This document shows positions 18,967 through 27,338 of a stretch of DNA of 64,000 bases, one piece after another. The notes under the pieces are model-generated. The model was given only the letters and a program-made list of their open reading frames with translations. It was not told where the DNA came from and searched no databases. The stretch covers positions 3,860,501 through 3,924,500 of the forward strand of contig NZ_CP119421.1 of NCBI RefSeq assembly GCF_030506305.1. Direction: 5' to 3'. The DNA comes from Porifericola rhodea (lineage in GTDB: Bacteria; Bacteroidota; Bacteroidia; Cytophagales; Cyclobacteriaceae). The first letter of the stretch is position 1. Each line of letters starts with the position of its first letter. The translations under genes were made by a program, and so were the position numbers.

Positions 18967-21321
18967 TTATTTCTTTTTAGCTCTGCCCTTAGTTGCTCTT
19001 CCTTTCTTTTCGGGGGCTTTCTCAGCCAGTTCTAGGCATTCTTCCAGTGTAAGCTCAGAAGGCTCTTTATCTTTAGGAATTTTTACGTTTTTCTTTCCTA
19101 CTTTAATATAAGGACCATAGCGTCCCTTTAGCACCTGCACATCTTCATTTTCATCAAAAACCTTGATATACTTTTCTGCTTCAGCCTTGCGTTTAGCCAG
19201 TATAAGCTCAGTAGCACGCTCCAGGTCTACAGACAGTGGATCGTCCTCTTTGGGGAGGGAAGCAAAGAGATTTTTATGACGTACGTAAGGACCAAATCTA
19301 CCAATATTGGCCGTAATCATTTCTCCTTCAAACTCACCTACTTCGCGCGGTAGCTTAAAGAGTTCCATGGCCTCTTCCAGCGTAATGGTTTCAATAAACT
19401 GCCCTTTTCTCAGACTGGCATATTTAGGTTTCTCTTCACCGTCTGTTTCTCCCAGTTGTACCATAGGGCCAAACTTACCCAGACGAGCAATTACAGGAAG
19501 GCCTGTCTTAGGGTCATCGCCCAGTAAGCGATCACTTTTTACCTGCGAACGGTCTATTTGCTCAGAGCTCTCAATTTTAGAATGGAAACGCTGATAAAAT
19601 TCGTCCAGCATCTTGTCCCATTCCTTTTTGCCTTGCGCTATTTCGTCAAACTCTTTTTCTACACGAGCAGTAAAAGAGTAATCAATGACGTTTTCAAAAT
19701 ACTCTACCAGAAAGTCATTCACTACCATAGCCACATCAGTTGGGAAAAGCTTTTTCTTTTCTGCGCCGGTAGTTTCGGTTAGTGTCTGGTTTTCAATTTT
19801 ATTTTCTTTTTTCTTAAAAGTAATCTCTTTGTACTGTCGCTCCACTCCAGGGCGGTCTTCTTTGAGCACATAACCTCTTTTTTGTACAGTAGAGATGGTA
19901 GGTGCGTAAGTAGACGGACGACCAATACTCATCTCCTCCAGTTTTTTTACCAGGCTCGCTTCTGTATAGCGTGGCGCATGGCGGGTAAAGCCTTGTCGTG
20001 CTTTCATAAAGTCCAGCGTAAGCTTTTGTCCTTCCTTTAGCGGTGGCAGCATACCCTTTCGGTCTTCGTCATTTTCCTCATCGTCCGTAGACTCTATGTA
20101 GACCTTAAGAAAACCGTCAAATTTGATCACCTCACCTGTAGCGCTAAAATGAGTTGGCATATCATTGCCTGCCTGGCCTTTATAGTTAATGCCAATAGTA
20201 ACCAAAGTACGTTCTATTTCGGCATTGGACATTTGAGAGGCAATAGCCCGTTTCCAGATCAGCTCGTATAAACGCTGCTCGTTTCTTTCTTTACCAGCTT
20301 CTTTGGCAGAAAAATCGGTAGGGCGAATAGCTTCGTGCGCCTCCTGTGCTGACTCAGACTTTGTTTTGTAAGTACGCTGATGATGATACTTATCTCCAAA
20401 AGTACTTTTAATCTCCTTTGCGGCAGCATCTCTGGCCTCTTCAGATAAGTTGGTTGAGTCGGTACGCATATAGCTTATTTTACCAGCCTCATAAAGTCTC
20501 TGAGCGAGTGTCATGGTTTGAGAAACTGAGAAGCCTAGTTTGCGAGAAGCTTCCTGCTGTAGGGTAGAAGTGGTAAAGGGTGGAGCAGGTGATTTTTTTA
20601 CCGGCTTCTTCTCAAGTTTATCAATCTGGTATTCTGCATCGCGGCATGCTTCCAGAAAAGCCAGAGCTTCTTCTTCGGTGTCAAACTTTTTAGGCAGGTC
20701 TGCCTTTAGTATGCTGTTTTCGTCCACAAAAAACTCAGCAGATACTTTGTAAGAAGACTTAGCATTAAAGTCTTTGATCTCGCGCTCACGCTCAACTACC
20801 AGCCTAACAGCGACCGACTGTACCCGTCCAGCGGATAGTCCTCTCTTAATTTTTTTCCACAGCACAGGTGACAGCTCAAAACCAACCAGGCGATCCAGTA
20901 TACGGCGTGCCTGTTGTGCGTTTACCAGATCCAGATCTATTCCTCTTGGAGTTTGTATGGCATTGAGTATGGCATTTTTGGTAATCTCCCGAAAGACAAT
21001 ACGTCTGGTTTGCTCATCTTTCAGCTTAAGCTCTTCCTTCAGGTGCCAAGAAATTGCCTCTCCTTCACGGTCATCATCACTAGCCAGGAAGATCAGCTCA
21101 GAGTCTTTTACTAGTTTTTTGAGCTGAGAAATAACATCCTTTTTGTCAGGAGAAACTTCATATGTAGGCTTAAAACCATTTTTTATATCAATTGCTTTAT
21201 CATCTTTGGGAAGATCGCGAATATGACCATAGCTGGAAGCTACTACATAATCTTTTCCTAAATATCCTTCTATGGTCTTTGCTTTTGCTGGAGATTCTAC
21301 TATAACTAGGTTCTTGGGCAT
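18967..21321 (-). CDS. topA: DNA topoisomerase I (type IA)
   Basis: The product of 784 aa relaxes negative supercoils by single-strand passage. It starts with the Toprim domain (KNLVIVESPAKAKTI at 3-17; metal-binding SDDDREGEA at 81-89) and carries GLSAGRVQSVAVRL (161-173) and the catalytic Y284 in KISYMRTDST. The C-terminal part holds no Cys4 zinc fingers; instead it has three TopA_C repeats (ARLGKFGPMVQLG, ANIGRFGPYVRH and LKGRYGPYIKVG) and a lysine-rich tail (RATKGRAKKK), the usual layout in this phylum. The upstream gap to the divergent sixA is 158 bp. Confidence 0.97.
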   Translation of the reverse strand: MPKNLVIVESPAKAKTIEGYLGKDYVVASSYGHIRDLPKDDKAIDIKNGFKPTYEVSPDKKDVISQLKKLVKDSELIFLASDDDREGEAISWHLKEELKLKDEQTRRIVFREITKNAILNAIQTPRGIDLDLVNAQQARRILDRLVGFELSPVLWKKIKRGLSAGRVQSVAVRLVVEREREIKDFNAKSSYKVSAEFFVDENSILKADLPKKFDTEEEALAFLEACRDAEYQIDKLEKKPVKKSPAPPFTTSTLQQEASRKLGFSVSQTMTLAQRLYEAGKISYMRTDSTNLSEEARDAAAKEIKSTFGDKYHHQRTYKTKSESAQEAHEAIRPTDFSAKEAGKERNEQRLYELIWKRAIASQMSNAEIERTLVTIGINYKGQAGNDMPTHFSATGEVIKFDGFLKVYIESTDDEENDEDRKGMLPPLKEGQKLTLDFMKARQGFTRHAPRYTEASLVKKLEEMSIGRPSTYAPTISTVQKRGYVLKEDRPGVERQYKEITFKKKENKIENQTLTETTGAEKKKLFPTDVAMVVNDFLVEYFENVIDYSFTARVEKEFDEIAQGKKEWDKMLDEFYQRFHSKIESSEQIDRSQVKSDRLLGDDPKTGLPVIARLGKFGPMVQLGETDGEEKPKYASLRKGQFIETITLEEAMELFKLPREVGEFEGEMITANIGRFGPYVRHKNLFASLPKEDDPLSVDLERATELILAKRKAEAEKYIKVFDENEDVQVLKGRYGPYIKVGKKNVKIPKDKEPSELTLEECLELAEKAPEKKGRATKGRAKKK

Positions 21322-21479
21322 CTTAGGCTTGCTTTATAAATCAATTATTGAAATAAGTACGTAAAGTGTACTGGTTGATTGTTGAGTTAAACTACGTGAT
21401 AAGAAGTTTACACACAACTTATTGTAATATTCGCTGCAAATAAAGAGAATTGTTTTTTCATTAACATATACTTCTACAA

Positions 21480-21980
21480 ATGGTTAAAAATTTGTTTTTA
21501 GTACGTCACGCTGAAGCTGCAGAAGCTATAGCTGGTATCAAAGATATAGAAAGAGATCTTACTGCCAAAGGTTACCGCGATGCACCCCGTGTCGGAAAGT
21601 ATCTTTTTGAACTTAATGTTTCCACAGACGCTATGCTGAGCAGCAGTGCTCAGCGTGCCCGAGCTACTGCTGAGCTTATGGCAGAACAACTAAAGTATGA
21701 GCAGCATAAAATTGCTTATGTGGAAGAGCTATACAATGCTTCTGTCAGGAGTATGTTGCAAATTATAAACGAAGCTAAACCTCACTGGAACAAGCTCATT
21801 GTGGTTGCTCATAACCCTTCAATTTCTTATCTGGCAGAGTACCTTAGTGGAGAGGCTATTGGAAATATGGTGCCTGCCGGAATGGTAAACCTGAGTTTTG
21901 AAATTGATAATTGGTCGGAAGTGTCGGAAGGATTAGGAAAGCTGGAAAAGTACGTAACACCAGATACTATTATTTTTTAA
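21480..21980 (+). CDS. SixA-like histidine phosphatase
   Basis: The product of 166 aa is a small histidine-phosphatase-superfamily member with the LVRHAEA motif (R9, H10 nucleophile), a second Arg in SSSAQRARATAELM and the late His in VVAHNPSISYL. It matches SixA in length and layout. SixA dephosphorylates phosphohistidine on phosphotransfer proteins, but most homologues are untested and small phosphate esters are also possible substrates. It leads a tight three-gene run with two small membrane proteins (gaps 9 and 2 bp). Confidence 0.88.
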   Translation: MVKNLFLVRHAEAAEAIAGIKDIERDLTAKGYRDAPRVGKYLFELNVSTDAMLSSSAQRARATAELMAEQLKYEQHKIAYVEELYNASVRSMLQIINEAKPHWNKLIVVAHNPSISYLAEYLSGEAIGNMVPAGMVNLSFEIDNWSEVSEGLGKLEKYVTPDTIIF

Positions 21981-21989
21981 TTAAATATT

Positions 21990-22319
21990 ATGTTAGCTAA
22001 ACTGTTAGTAAACGCAATAGCTGTGTTTTTGGCTGCCTACCTGCTGCAAGGTGTACAAATCAAGAATTTTTGGAGTGCTATACTGACCGCTATAGTCCTG
22101 GCGATAGTAAATGCCGTAATTAAACCGCTAATGGTGATTTTGACCATACCGGTGACCATTCTAACTTTTGGACTGTTTATTTTAGTAATCAACGCCCTGA
22201 TGCTTATGTTGGTAGATGCAATTCTGCCAGGGCTTAAGATCAAGAATTTTTGGTGGGCACTTATTTTTGGGGTAGTACTGTCAGTGATTAACGCAATCCT
22301 CTCCTGGATAATTTTATAA
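21990..22319 (+). CDS. Four-helix membrane protein, phage-holin-IV/DUF360 type
   Basis: The product of 109 aa is almost entirely hydrophobic with four helices (about 3-20, 28-48, 52-80, 88-108). The twice-repeated IKNFWSA / IKNFWWA segment (residues about 24-31 and 82-89) and the VNAVIKPL stretch are the signature of this family. Despite the holin label, the chromosomal versions are not known to be phage genes and there is no phage gene nearby. The function is unknown. Confidence 0.88.
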   Translation: MLAKLLVNAIAVFLAAYLLQGVQIKNFWSAILTAIVLAIVNAVIKPLMVILTIPVTILTFGLFILVINALMLMLVDAILPGLKIKNFWWALIFGVVLSVINAILSWIIL

Positions 22320-22321
22320 AT

Positions 22322-22891
22322 GTGGACAAAGAAAAGCTTGTTTTTTTATCTCGTAATCTGGCTAAAGGCCTTCTTTGGCTGAGCCTGCTGATCGCAGGCT
22401 TCTTTTTATTCAAAAAGTATGTAGATGTTGACTATTTATCCTGGCTGAAACCTGTATATGACTCCCCCACATTAGTTTACACTATTTACTCTTTGTCGGA
22501 GTTGCTTTTTGGAATTATTCCTCCAGAAATTTTTATGATGTGGGGATTACGGCATAATAATCTGGAGACTTATGTACTGGTAGTGCTTATATTGTCTGCG
22601 ATTTCATATCTGGCGGGTAGCCTAGGCTTTTTAATTGGCAGATATCTGGAAAACACGCGATTTTTCAAGATTTTCAAGAGAAGAGTATTCGGTAAGTACG
22701 AAAAGTACTTATTCAGTTTTGGGGGCTTTATTGTTATTGTGGCTGCTTTAACTCCACTGCCATTTTCGGGAGTAAGCATGTTGGTTGGAAGTGCTGAATT
22801 TCCTGCACGCAAATTCCTTTTGTTCGCGCTATTTCGTTTTGTCCGCTTTCTAGCCTATGCCTGTATTATATGGGAAGTAAATATGCTATAA
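22322..22891 (+). CDS. VTT/YqaA-like inner-membrane protein
   Basis: The product of 189 aa starts at GTG 22322, two bases after the previous stop. An overlapping ATG at 22320 is in another frame. Helices lie at about 13-30, 50-70, 78-108, 125-150 and 160-185. The core GIIPPEIFMMWG, GSLGFLIGRYL and the TPLPFSGVSMLVG segment match the VTT/DedA-related YqaA group, integral proteins that include lipid scramblase or flippase relatives. The tight spacing suggests co-expression with sixA and the holin-like gene. Confidence 0.82.
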   Translation: MDKEKLVFLSRNLAKGLLWLSLLIAGFFLFKKYVDVDYLSWLKPVYDSPTLVYTIYSLSELLFGIIPPEIFMMWGLRHNNLETYVLVVLILSAISYLAGSLGFLIGRYLENTRFFKIFKRRVFGKYEKYLFSFGGFIVIVAALTPLPFSGVSMLVGSAEFPARKFLLFALFRFVRFLAYACIIWEVNML

Positions 22892-22918
22892 ACCAAACTT
22901 TATGTATAAGTTTTGGTT
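22891..22918 (+). terminator. Imperfect hairpin after the VTT-like gene
   Basis: AACCAAACTT pairs with AAGTTTTGGTT (one-base bulge) across a seven-base loop, immediately at the stop codon. It lacks a long T-run, so it is a weaker terminator or a 3'-end stabiliser. Confidence 0.5.
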
Positions 22919-22971
22919 GTAATCTCATTGCTTATCCGCATAGTAGGGTAGATAAATTAACATGTAGCTGC

Positions 22972-23020
22972 TAGGCATACCTACTCAAAATGAATCGCAT
23001 GTGGTAATGAAGTATGCCTA
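22972..23020. repeat. 9-bp inverted repeat with 31-bp spacer
   Basis: TAGGCATAC and GTATGCCTA are exact complements on either side of 31 bp, in the 259-bp gap before the DUF4136 gene. It could be a paired operator or the base of an RNA hairpin. Nothing else is recognised in this gap. Confidence 0.45.
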
Positions 23021-23150
23021 ATAGGGTAATTGTCGGTAAGCTTACATAATGAAACCTTTTACCCAAAGATATTTATGCAATATCGGTGTAGAGTCATAAT
23101 ATTTTATTATTATATTTAAATATCTGCATATAATCTACATCACTTAAACT

Positions 23151-23720
23151 ATGAAGGCTACTTACTCTATTACTTTTCTTTTCCTGCTCTTTTTAGCTAG
23201 CTGTATGGGTTATAAAGAGTTTCCGGTTGAATCTGATTACAGTTTTGAGGGTGACTTTAAACGATACAAAACCTTCAATTTCTTAGACACCAGGAGCTCA
23301 GGTCCTGACTCCAGTATTCAAAATAATATTATTGAAGAGTCTATACGTGCACGTATGGAATTGCAAGGCTACGATTTTTCAGAAACTAACCCACGATTGT
23401 TAGTATCATACAAGATCTTTTATGATAGCCTTTTCTTTACGGGCTATGAACAGCCAGACCTTGAGATGTTCATAGAATATGAAGAGTCTATTGACCAGGA
23501 AATGGACCCCGTAAAGTATAATTTGAGAGAAGGGACACTACTCGTTTTAATCTATGATCGGGAACGTAAAAAATCTATCTGGCAGGGTTATGCATCAGGA
23601 GTGTTTGGAAACCAGTTTTTTAATGATAAGCGATATCTGCAGGGAGCTGTCCGTTCCATTTTTGACCAGTATAAAGTTTTTGCAGAGGGGTTTGTGGTAG
23701 ATAAAAAGAAGATGAGGTGA
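23151..23720 (+). CDS. DUF4136-family lipoprotein
   Basis: The product of 189 aa has a signal peptide with lipobox FLASC (Cys18). The mature part follows the DUF4136 pattern: DFKRYKTFNFL, then IIEESIRARMELQGYDFSE, a strand LLVSYKIFYD, and near the end RERKKSIWQGYASG and AVRSIFDQYKV. The family is found across Bacteroidetes and Proteobacteria as small envelope lipoproteins of unknown role. It is monocistronic by layout, with a terminator behind it. Confidence 0.88.
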   Translation: MKATYSITFLFLLFLASCMGYKEFPVESDYSFEGDFKRYKTFNFLDTRSSGPDSSIQNNIIEESIRARMELQGYDFSETNPRLLVSYKIFYDSLFFTGYEQPDLEMFIEYEESIDQEMDPVKYNLREGTLLVLIYDRERKKSIWQGYASGVFGNQFFNDKRYLQGAVRSIFDQYKVFAEGFVVDKKKMR

Positions 23721-23746
23721 CAAGCTTGTTGGATGGTATATACTGA

Positions 23747-23769
23747 AAATGCCGCATTTAGCGGCATTT
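23747..23769. terminator. Bidirectional terminator
   Basis: A perfect 9-bp stem, AAATGCCGC / GCGGCATTT, with a five-base loop lies between the convergent DUF4136 and coiled-coil genes. Confidence 0.85.
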
Positions 23770-23791
23770 CTTATTCTATAGAGCTGTTAAT

Positions 23792-24715
23792 CTAGCGTAC
23801 TTCAAAATTAGCTTTACCAATTACGTAGTCGTCGGCGTAAATTTCTATGGTATGGCGGCCTTCCTCATACTCGCTACCTTTTTCATATAAGAAAGTTAGT
23901 TTTTGCTGGGTATTGTCAAAAAGGATCTCCTGCTTTTGGGTAAAAAATACTTCTTTACCGTCTTGCATAAAAGTACCAGAGCCTTTAGCTACATCAAAAA
24001 TAACTTTACCAGAAGGATCAATAATACGAACCATGATGTCTTTACCTTCAACCGGTGCTACATCATTTTTAGCCAGGTTAAAAGAAAGCTGTAGCTTTTC
24101 TATCTGATTATTACGGTAACGATCTCTTTCTTTAGCGTTTCCACGGCTGTTAACTCCTTCAATCTTAATGTTTTCTGCTTCCAGGCGTGAGGCAACCTGT
24201 ACTTTTTCTGAGAGCTGCTCATTGCTTGTTTTTACCTGATTCATCTGCTTACTAAGCTCCCGCTGGTCTTCTTTAAGTTCGGTGTTTTCTGCATAAAGTG
24301 CCTCGTTAAGCTCTTTGAGTTCAGCAATTTCTTTGTCTTTGTTAAGCAAGAGTTCGCGATAGCCTTCTACACGGTTTCTGATCTGATCATACCTTTTTTG
24401 AGCAAGCTGCCCCTGGTTTTGTAATTGCTCCTTTTCCTGCTCTAAAGTTTCCCGGATCAAACGAAGTTCCTCTACGTCTTCTCCCAATTTCTGCAACTCC
24501 TCAATTTTCAGGTTGAGTTCATTGCTCATAGACTCCAGCTTGTTGTAGGTCTCTTCCAACTCCTCCTTGCTACTTTGTAGCTCGGTACTCATTTCCTGAT
24601 TGTTTTGATAGTACAGGAAGAAAGTAACCACATTTGCCAGGAGCAACACGCCTATCACTGCTATAAGAATATTTCTGTTTTTTGATCTTTGTGGGTCACT
24701 CTGATTGTTTGACAT
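23792..24715 (-). CDS. Coiled-coil inner-membrane protein of unknown function
   Basis: The product of 307 aa has a short polar N-terminus, one membrane helix (15-36), a long Glu/Leu-rich heptad region (about 40-185) predicted to form a coiled coil, and a C-terminal beta-rich domain (about 190-307) with DIMVRIIDPSGKVIFD and GRHTIEIYADDYVIGKANF. The N-in orientation puts the coiled coil and beta domain in the periplasm. Such proteins are conserved in Bacteroidetes without an assigned role. The gene diverges from the methyltransferase gene at 24780. Confidence 0.82.
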   Translation of the reverse strand: MSNNQSDPQRSKNRNILIAVIGVLLLANVVTFFLYYQNNQEMSTELQSSKEELEETYNKLESMSNELNLKIEELQKLGEDVEELRLIRETLEQEKEQLQNQGQLAQKRYDQIRNRVEGYRELLLNKDKEIAELKELNEALYAENTELKEDQRELSKQMNQVKTSNEQLSEKVQVASRLEAENIKIEGVNSRGNAKERDRYRNNQIEKLQLSFNLAKNDVAPVEGKDIMVRIIDPSGKVIFDVAKGSGTFMQDGKEVFFTQKQEILFDNTQQKLTFLYEKGSEYEEGRHTIEIYADDYVIGKANFEVR

Positions 24716-24779
24716 ATATAGATTAGTTTATTTGTTCTTCAGTGCGTAAAAATAGTAAAATATTTCTTTCATACTTACC

Positions 24780-25370
24780 ATGATGCCTCTAGATGAAAAT
24801 TACTGGACAGAACGTTATCATAATCAGCATACAGGATGGGATTTAGGCAAGATTTCCCCTCCAATACAACAGTATGTAGATCAACTGACTGATAAAAATA
24901 TTTCTATTCTAATTCCTGGAGCTGGCAATGCTTACGAGGCGGCCTATCTATATCAGCAGGGATTTCATAGTACCTACGTATTAGATATTTCGCTCTACCC
25001 TTTGCGGCAATTTCAGAAGAACTACCCTGATTTTCCAAAAGAACAGTTACTTCACCAGAATTTTTTTGAACTGGAAGGTAATTATGATCTTATTCTGGAA
25101 CAAACTTTCTTTTGTGCTTTGCAGCCAGACTTAAGAGGCCAATATGTGAATAAAATGCTAAGTCTTCTTAAAGATGGAGGGAAGCTGGTAGGTGTACTTT
25201 TTGATGATCCCCTCTTTGAAGACCACCCACCATTTGGTGGCAATAAAAGCCTATACCTTACCTACTTTAAATCCCATTTCCAGATTATAACCTTTGAAAG
25301 ATGCTATAATTCCATAAAGCCAAGACAGGGTAGAGAACTATTCATGATTATGGAAAAAACTAAAACATGA
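24780..25370 (+). CDS. TPMT-family SAM-dependent methyltransferase
   Basis: The product of 196 aa resembles thiopurine S-methyltransferase and halide/thiol methyltransferase relatives: NYWTERYHNQHTGWDLG near the N-terminus, SAM-binding LIPGAGNAYEA (44-54), YDLILEQTFFCAL and LFDDPLFEDHPPFGG. The natural substrate is probably a small thiol, halide or chalcogen compound, but this cannot be settled from sequence. Two ATG codons (24780, 24783) give the same protein less one residue. Its last 11 bases overlap the 3' end of the convergent methyltransferase gene. Confidence 0.88.
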   Translation: MMPLDENYWTERYHNQHTGWDLGKISPPIQQYVDQLTDKNISILIPGAGNAYEAAYLYQQGFHSTYVLDISLYPLRQFQKNYPDFPKEQLLHQNFFELEGNYDLILEQTFFCALQPDLRGQYVNKMLSLLKDGGKLVGVLFDDPLFEDHPPFGGNKSLYLTYFKSHFQIITFERCYNSIKPRQGRELFMIMEKTKT

Positions 25371-26145
25371 GGGCATGATGTTGCTTCATGTGCGCAGCAT
25401 TAAAAAACAACATGCCAGCATCAAAAAGGTCTAAACTCAGGCTTATGTCTGGTCTCTGGTAAAGCTCCACCCAGGCTTGTCGCATCTCATTTGACCAATA
25501 AATATCATCCAGTATCAAAACACTTTGCTCATGTGTTTTTGCACGCAGTTGCTGGAAATAGTTTAAAGTAGGTACGTAGCGATGATTAGCATCCAGGTAC
25601 GCCATGTCAACTTTGGGCAGCTTTCTGAGAGATTGAGGAAGAGTCTGATCAATATTGCCCTCTATCAGCTTAATATTTTTGTATGGCCACTCATTAAATA
25701 GCTGTCGGGCAAGTTGAGCAGTATTGGCACAGCCTTCAAAAGTATAGATTTCAGCATCAGGGTTAGCAGCAGACATATAAAGCGTATTAATGCCCAAAGA
25801 GGTGCCCAATTCAATAATGACAGTATGATTTTGAGATTGTATAAGCCGAAATAACATACGAGAAAACCTGGCCTGGCTAAGGCTGTGCGCTGCTATGTTA
25901 CTTACCTTCCTATTTTGTTGTTTGCTGGCTTGTGAGGGAGCTCCCGGAGAATTGATATTTATTGCACGTGGGTTTTGTAAATAAGACCTTCTGTAAGCCT
26001 CAATACTATCAAAAATGGCTTCTTTATTATCAGCGGCTATTACTTTTTCATACAGCTGATATACAAAAGGCGCATGTAAAGAGTGTCGGTTTACGGCATG
26101 CAACCAATGGTGAATATATCCCTTGACTAATGAGAATCTGCTCAA
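25360..26145 (-). CDS. Class I SAM-dependent O-methyltransferase-like protein
   Basis: The product of 261 aa starts at a TTG that directly follows the apaG stop, implying coupled translation. The core is IIELGTSLGINTLYMSAANP (SAM glycine loop), IYTFEGCANTAQLA, the acidic VDMAYLDANHRY and ILDDIYWSNEM, the pattern of the class I MTase group near catechol O-methyltransferases. Substrate unknown. The first 90 residues form a basic helical lead-in with an Asn/Pro-rich stretch that I do not recognise. The 3' ends overlap with the TPMT-family gene. Confidence 0.85.
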   Translation of the reverse strand: MSRFSLVKGYIHHWLHAVNRHSLHAPFVYQLYEKVIAADNKEAIFDSIEAYRRSYLQNPRAININSPGAPSQASKQQNRKVSNIAAHSLSQARFSRMLFRLIQSQNHTVIIELGTSLGINTLYMSAANPDAEIYTFEGCANTAQLARQLFNEWPYKNIKLIEGNIDQTLPQSLRKLPKVDMAYLDANHRYVPTLNYFQQLRAKTHEQSVLILDDIYWSNEMRQAWVELYQRPDISLSLDLFDAGMLFFNAAHMKQHHALMF

Positions 26146-26532
26146 TTAATTGCAGCGGTAGGGGGCTATCATATGAAACTCAGGAATAGCGGCCAGAAAG
26201 TTTTTGCCATCTACTACCCGGTCCATAAGGTAAGTGCCGTACATTTTTCCAATGCCGGATTTAAGGTTACAGCCAGAAACATACTGATGGGTATCGCCAG
26301 GCTCCAGGGTGGGTTGCTTACCTACCACGCCCTCGCCTTCAACTTCACGTACCGGAAAACCCGCATCAGCAATAAACCAATGTCTTCTCAGTAACTTTAC
26401 GGTATGCTGACTGTTGTTTTCAATAGTAACATGATAAGTGAATACATAATGGTTTTGGGCTGGACTAGAATAGTCAGGCTGATATTCAGTAACAACTGTT
26501 ACTTTTACACCTTCTGTTACTTCAGTTACCAT
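26146..26532 (-). CDS. apaG: ApaG (CO2+/MG2+ efflux-associated) domain protein
   Basis: The product of 128 aa is the full ApaG beta-sandwich: VTEGVKVTVVTEY, FTYHVTIENNSQHTVKLLRRHW, GVVGKQPTLEPGDTHQYVSG and the end MYGTYLM. The fold resembles fibronectin type III. Its exact biochemical role is unproven; it is often linked to divalent ion efflux. It begins with ATG 82 bp from the divergent ung and is followed without gap by the O-methyltransferase-like gene. Confidence 0.93.
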   Translation of the reverse strand: MVTEVTEGVKVTVVTEYQPDYSSPAQNHYVFTYHVTIENNSQHTVKLLRRHWFIADAGFPVREVEGEGVVGKQPTLEPGDTHQYVSGCNLKSGIGKMYGTYLMDRVVDGKNFLAAIPEFHMIAPYRCN

Positions 26533-26614
26533 TTTATTGTTTTCTTTCTTTTTTTACGATAAATATACTCAATAGTTTAAAATAACCTAAACAGCAGAAT
26601 TAATTCTTCAACTA

Positions 26615-27277
26615 ATGGATGTAAAAATTGCGCCCTCCTGGAAAGAGCATCTTTCCGCAGAGTTTAGTAAGCCATATTTTTTAAGTTTGGTAGATTTTGT
26701 TAAGACTGAATACAGTAATCAAACAGTATATCCTCCCGGAAAAGAAATTTTCAGAGCCTTTGACCTCACGACTTTTGAAGATGTAAAAGTGGTTATTTTA
26801 GGTCAGGATCCCTACCATGGACCTAATCAAGCCAATGGATTAGCTTTCTCGGTAAGAGATGGTATTCGTATGCCTCCTTCCTTAGTCAATATTTTTAAAG
26901 AAATAAAAAATGAATTTGGTAAGGAATTACCTCCCAGCGGTAATCTGGAACGTTGGGCTGAGCAAGGGGTACTTTTACTAAATGCTACTCTTACAGTAAG
27001 GGCCAGGCAGGCCGGATCTCACCAAAAGAAAGGCTGGGAGGAGTTTACCGATGCTGTTATCCGGCACATATCCGAAGAGAGAGAAAATGTAGTATTTATG
27101 CTTTGGGGCGCATACGCTCAGAAGAAGGGTAGCATAATTGATGAAGACAAACACTTTGTCTTAAAATCTCCACATCCTTCTCCTTTTTCGGCAGATAGAG
27201 GTTTTTTTGGAAACAATCACTTCAAGAAAGCCAATGAGTACCTGAGCGATAAAGGTAAGGGTGAAATTGAATGGTAA
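26615..27277 (+). CDS. ung: Uracil-DNA glycosylase, family 1
   Basis: The product of 220 aa excises uracil from DNA to start base-excision repair. All family 1 motifs are present: the water-activating GQDPYHG (D65, H68), the uracil-binding LLLNATLTV, and the minor-groove loop HPSPFSADRGFFG near the C-terminus. Length matches E. coli Ung. It stands alone, diverging from apaG and sharing a terminator with the convergent lepB. Confidence 0.97.
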   Translation: MDVKIAPSWKEHLSAEFSKPYFLSLVDFVKTEYSNQTVYPPGKEIFRAFDLTTFEDVKVVILGQDPYHGPNQANGLAFSVRDGIRMPPSLVNIFKEIKNEFGKELPPSGNLERWAEQGVLLLNATLTVRARQAGSHQKKGWEEFTDAVIRHISEERENVVFMLWGAYAQKKGSIIDEDKHFVLKSPHPSPFSADRGFFGNNHFKKANEYLSDKGKGEIEW

Positions 27278-27278
27278 C

Positions 27279-27309
27279 AAAAAAGGTTCTAAGCGTTAGC
27301 TTAGAACCT
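27279..27309. terminator. Terminator shared by ung and lepB
   Basis: A perfect 11-bp stem, AGGTTCTAAGC / GCTTAGAACCT, with loop GTTA. The T-run is on the minus-strand side (A-run 27279-27284), so it serves lepB best; the plus side has a shorter T-rich tail. Confidence 0.9.
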
Positions 27310-27338
27310 CGGTTGTTTATAAAGTAGTAATACTTTGA

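Noticed and set aside
21990-22319. Phage remnant, because of the holin-like label
   Set aside because: No phage gene is near it, and chromosomal members of this family are common in genomes without prophages at the site.
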